Of a stretch of DNA of 11,678 bases, positions 10,287 to 11,678 are shown piece after piece. The stretch's first letter is position 1, and every line of letters starts with the position of its first letter. This stretch comes from JBQCEE01 sp051960575 (GTDB taxonomy: Bacteria > Actinomycetota > Actinomycetes > Mycobacteriales > Jatrophihabitantaceae): positions 1 through 11,678 of the forward strand of contig NZ_JBQCEE010000376.1 in the NCBI RefSeq assembly GCF_051960575.1. Direction: 5' to 3'. The notes under the pieces are model-generated. The model had not been told where the DNA came from and did no database searches. It worked only from the letters and a program-made list of their open reading frames with translations. The translations under genes were made by a program, and so were the position numbers.

Positions 10287-11234
10287 TCAGGGCGTGAGCA
10301 CCAGCTTGCCGACGGTGCCGCGGCCGAGCAGGGCGCGGTGGGCGTCGGCGGCGCGCTCGAGCGGGTAGCTGTCGCCGACGATCGCGCGCAGCTCGCCGTC
10401 GGCCAGCAGCCGCAGCAGCCCGGTGATGGTCTGGGCGTACACGTGCGGCTTCTGCAGCACGTGCACCAGCCAGAAGCCGATGACCGCGGTGCTGCGGCTC
10501 ATGAGGCGTCCCGGGTCGACGGGGGTCGGGGGCGTGCGTCCGGCCATGCCGAAGACGGCGAGCCGGCCGAGCGGCGCGAGCGCGGCGAGGCTCTGGTCGA
10601 AGACCGAGCCGCCGGTCATCTCGAGCACGACGTCGACACCTTTGCCGCCGTTCGCGTCGCGCAGGGCCGCCTTCATGTCCGCGGCGCGCGAGTCGACGAC
10701 CGCGTCGGCACCGAGCTCGGTGCACAGGGCGCGCTTCTCCTCCGACGAGGCGGTGGCGATGACGCGGCCGGCGCCGAACCGCTTCGCCAGCTGGATCGCC
10801 ATCACGCCGACGCCGCCGGCGCCGGCGTGCACGACCACCGACTCGCCCTCGGCGAGGTGCGTCGAGGTCGTCAGCAGGTGCCACGCCGTCGATCCCTGGA
10901 CGAGGGTGGTGAGCGCCGCGCCGTCGCTCACCTCGTCCGGCACCGGGAAGAACTGCCGCGGGTCGGCGGCGACCTTCTCGGCGTAGCCGCCCGAGCCGAG
11001 CAGGCCGAGCAGCCGCCGCCCGCTCGCGTCGCGCACGACCACCTCGCCGCCCGGGATGAGCGGCAGCGTCTGCTGGGCCAGGTACGAGTTCTCGGTCTGG
11101 TGCGTGTCGGCGTAGTTGATGCCGGCGGCCAGCACGCCCAGCAGTTCCTGCCCCTCGCCGGGCACCGGGTCGGGGATCTCGCGGACGACGAGGGTCTCGG
11201 GTCCGCCGAACTGGTCGAGCTGGATGGCACGCAT
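10287..11234 (-). CDS. NADPH:quinone oxidoreductase-type MDR enzyme
   Basis: This 315-aa protein is a medium-chain dehydrogenase/reductase of the quinone oxidoreductase branch. The N-terminal GroES-like domain begins MRAIQLDQFGGPETL and includes AAGINYADTH. The Rossmann domain carries AGAGGVG at 137-143, for NADPH binding. The Cys-rich structural-zinc loop of alcohol dehydrogenases is absent, as expected for this branch. It likely reduces quinones or reactive enones/aldehydes in the cytoplasm; the substrate cannot be told. The ATG at 11234 follows a -10-like TAGGGT by 6 nt on the minus strand, with no SD, so a leaderless mRNA is likely. It is convergent with the moxR operon and divergent from the gene pair at the right edge, so it is probably monocistronic. 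Confidence 0.92.
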   Translation of the reverse strand: MRAIQLDQFGGPETLVVREIPDPVPGEGQELLGVLAAGINYADTHQTENSYLAQQTLPLIPGGEVVVRDASGRRLLGLLGSGGYAEKVAADPRQFFPVPDEVSDGAALTTLVQGSTAWHLLTTSTHLAEGESVVVHAGAGGVGVMAIQLAKRFGAGRVIATASSEEKRALCTELGADAVVDSRAADMKAALRDANGGKGVDVVLEMTGGSVFDQSLAALAPLGRLAVFGMAGRTPPTPVDPGRLMSRSTAVIGFWLVHVLQKPHVYAQTITGLLRLLADGELRAIVGDSYPLERAADAHRALLGRGTVGKLVLTP

Positions 11235-11240
11235 GGGCCC

Positions 11241-11246
11241 ACCCTA
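11241..11246 (-). promoter_or_regulatory. -10 element for the quinone oxidoreductase gene, leaderless type
   Basis: The minus strand reads TAGGGT, then GGGCCC, then the ATG at 11234. This is the same 6-nt -10-to-start gap seen at three other genes in the window. No convincing -35 is visible. Confidence 0.55.
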
Positions 11247-11342
11247 GGGCCCCTGCCCGGGACCGGGTGAGGCCGTTCGCACCGGGACAGGCTGCCGGGC
11301 CCGGTCGACGCTGACGGCAAGCACCCGGGCGCCACGCGCGGG

Positions 11343-11350
11343 GGAGGAGG
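11343..11350 (+). promoter_or_regulatory. Strong Shine-Dalgarno of the 54-aa membrane protein
   Basis: GGAGGAGG lies 6 nt before the ATG at 11357, nearly a perfect complement of the 16S rRNA 3' end. It is the strongest ribosome binding site in the window and is the main evidence that this short gene is real. Confidence 0.85.
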
Positions 11351-11356
11351 CCGTCG

Positions 11357-11521
11357 ATGTCCGTGCTCGCCGAGCCTGCGGGCCGCTACGTCCACTGGGG
11401 CGTCGTGCAGCTCTCGCTCACCAACCTGCTGATCATCGTCGCGATGATCGTGGTCTTCGTGCTGGCGCTCGTGGTGCCGTTCCCCACCTCGCACGACGAC
11501 GACGAGGAGCCCCGGTCATGA
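11357..11521 (+). CDS. 54-aa single-span membrane protein
   Basis: This short gene has an excellent ribosome binding site and ends in an ATGA overlap with the next gene, so it is very likely translated and coupled. The product has a short N-terminus containing RYVHWGVVQLS, one membrane helix at about residues 22-40 (LTNLLIIVAMIVVFVLALVV), and an acidic tail with three Asp and two Glu. His13 and Trp14 lie just before the helix. I recall similar tiny proteins preceding cytochrome b-like genes in actinobacteria, so a role as a small subunit or assembly partner of a membrane redox complex is plausible, but this is inference. It has no enzymatic motif. Confidence 0.8.
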   Translation: MSVLAEPAGRYVHWGVVQLSLTNLLIIVAMIVVFVLALVVPFPTSHDDDEEPRS

Positions 11522-11678
11522 CCGCGGCGACCCGCCGCGCGCGCCGCAACTGGACCGCGTCGACCCGCGAACGACTCGCGCGCACCGTGCCGCCGGGGCA
11601 GGCGCTGCCCGACCGGCAACCGGTCTACGTCGCGTCCTGGATCTACGTCTTCGGCGTGCTGACGATCGCGGCCCTGCT
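11518..11678 (+). CDS. Cytochrome b-like membrane protein, N-terminal fragment
   Basis: The reading frame is open from ATG 11518 to the window end (53 complete codons). It begins with a basic segment (TRRARRNWTASTRERL), then QALPDRQPVYVASWIYVFG, and enters a hydrophobic stretch. The PDRQPxYVxSWIYVFG pattern, as I recall it, opens actinobacterial proteins annotated as cytochrome b N-terminal domain / bc-complex cytochrome b subunits. No haem-ligating histidine pair is in view because the gene is cut. It overlaps the preceding small gene by 4 bp, so the two form an operon that continues past the window. Coding status is well supported; the cytochrome b call is moderate. Confidence 0.7.
   Translation, partial: MTAATRRARRNWTASTRERLARTVPPGQALPDRQPVYVASWIYVFGVLTIAAL

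Noticed and set aside
10287..11234. Zinc-dependent alcohol dehydrogenase
   Set aside because: The structural-zinc cysteine loop is missing and the sequence follows the quinone oxidoreductase branch with AGAGGVG, so a zinc-free reductase is the better call.

Overview
The window is GC-rich chromosomal DNA (roughly 70% G+C by eye) from an actinobacterium. The evidence is GTG starts, strong G/C third-position bias, a mycobacterial/streptomycete-type aconitase, leaderless-type gene starts, and above all a gene order resembling the M. tuberculosis acn-ripA-moxR1-Rv1480-Rv1481 block. The genus cannot be fixed. Parts of it recall deep-branching groups such as Frankiales/Nakamurellales/Jatrophihabitans, but this is only an impression.

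Layout. Positions 54-2822 (minus) encode the aconitase AcnA, with a hairpin terminator at the window edge and an 18-bp perfect palindrome just upstream of its start. Diverging from it, 2933-3949 (plus) is a PAP2-type multi-spanning membrane enzyme. A repeat-bearing intergenic region (3950-4215) leads to a RipA-like secreted NlpC/P60 peptidoglycan endopeptidase (4216-5655). Next come moaA for molybdenum cofactor synthesis (5702-6700) and a convergent tiny Cys/His-rich putative zinc protein (6708-6926, minus). A tightly overlapping operon follows: MoxR AAA+ ATPase (6997-8148), DUF58/VWA-like protein (8145-9113) and BatA-like membrane VWA protein (9110-10075), joined by GTGA and ATGA overlaps. 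A nested palindromic element fills the gap to a convergent NADPH:quinone oxidoreductase-type MDR enzyme (10287-11234, minus). The right edge starts another plus-strand operon: a 54-aa single-span membrane protein (11357-11521) overlapping a truncated gene that resembles the start of a cytochrome b-like protein (11518 to the end).

How the genes work together. RipA cuts peptidoglycan peptides at the septum. MoxR/DUF58/VWA systems are thought to be chaperone-like assemblies that mature or regulate envelope or metal proteins, and in mycobacteria MoxR1 has been linked to RipA export. Their proximity here fits a cell-envelope module. AcnA (TCA cycle) and MoaA are housekeeping genes lodged around it.

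No CRISPR array, prophage, insertion sequence, tRNA or rRNA was seen. The most noteworthy non-coding signals are the aconitase operator palindrome, a recurring TANNNT-N6-start layout at four genes, the nested double hairpin at 10106-10215, and a direct-plus-inverted repeat cluster at 3976-4065. I found no convincing wholly new system; this looks like core genome with interesting regulatory and repeat DNA.
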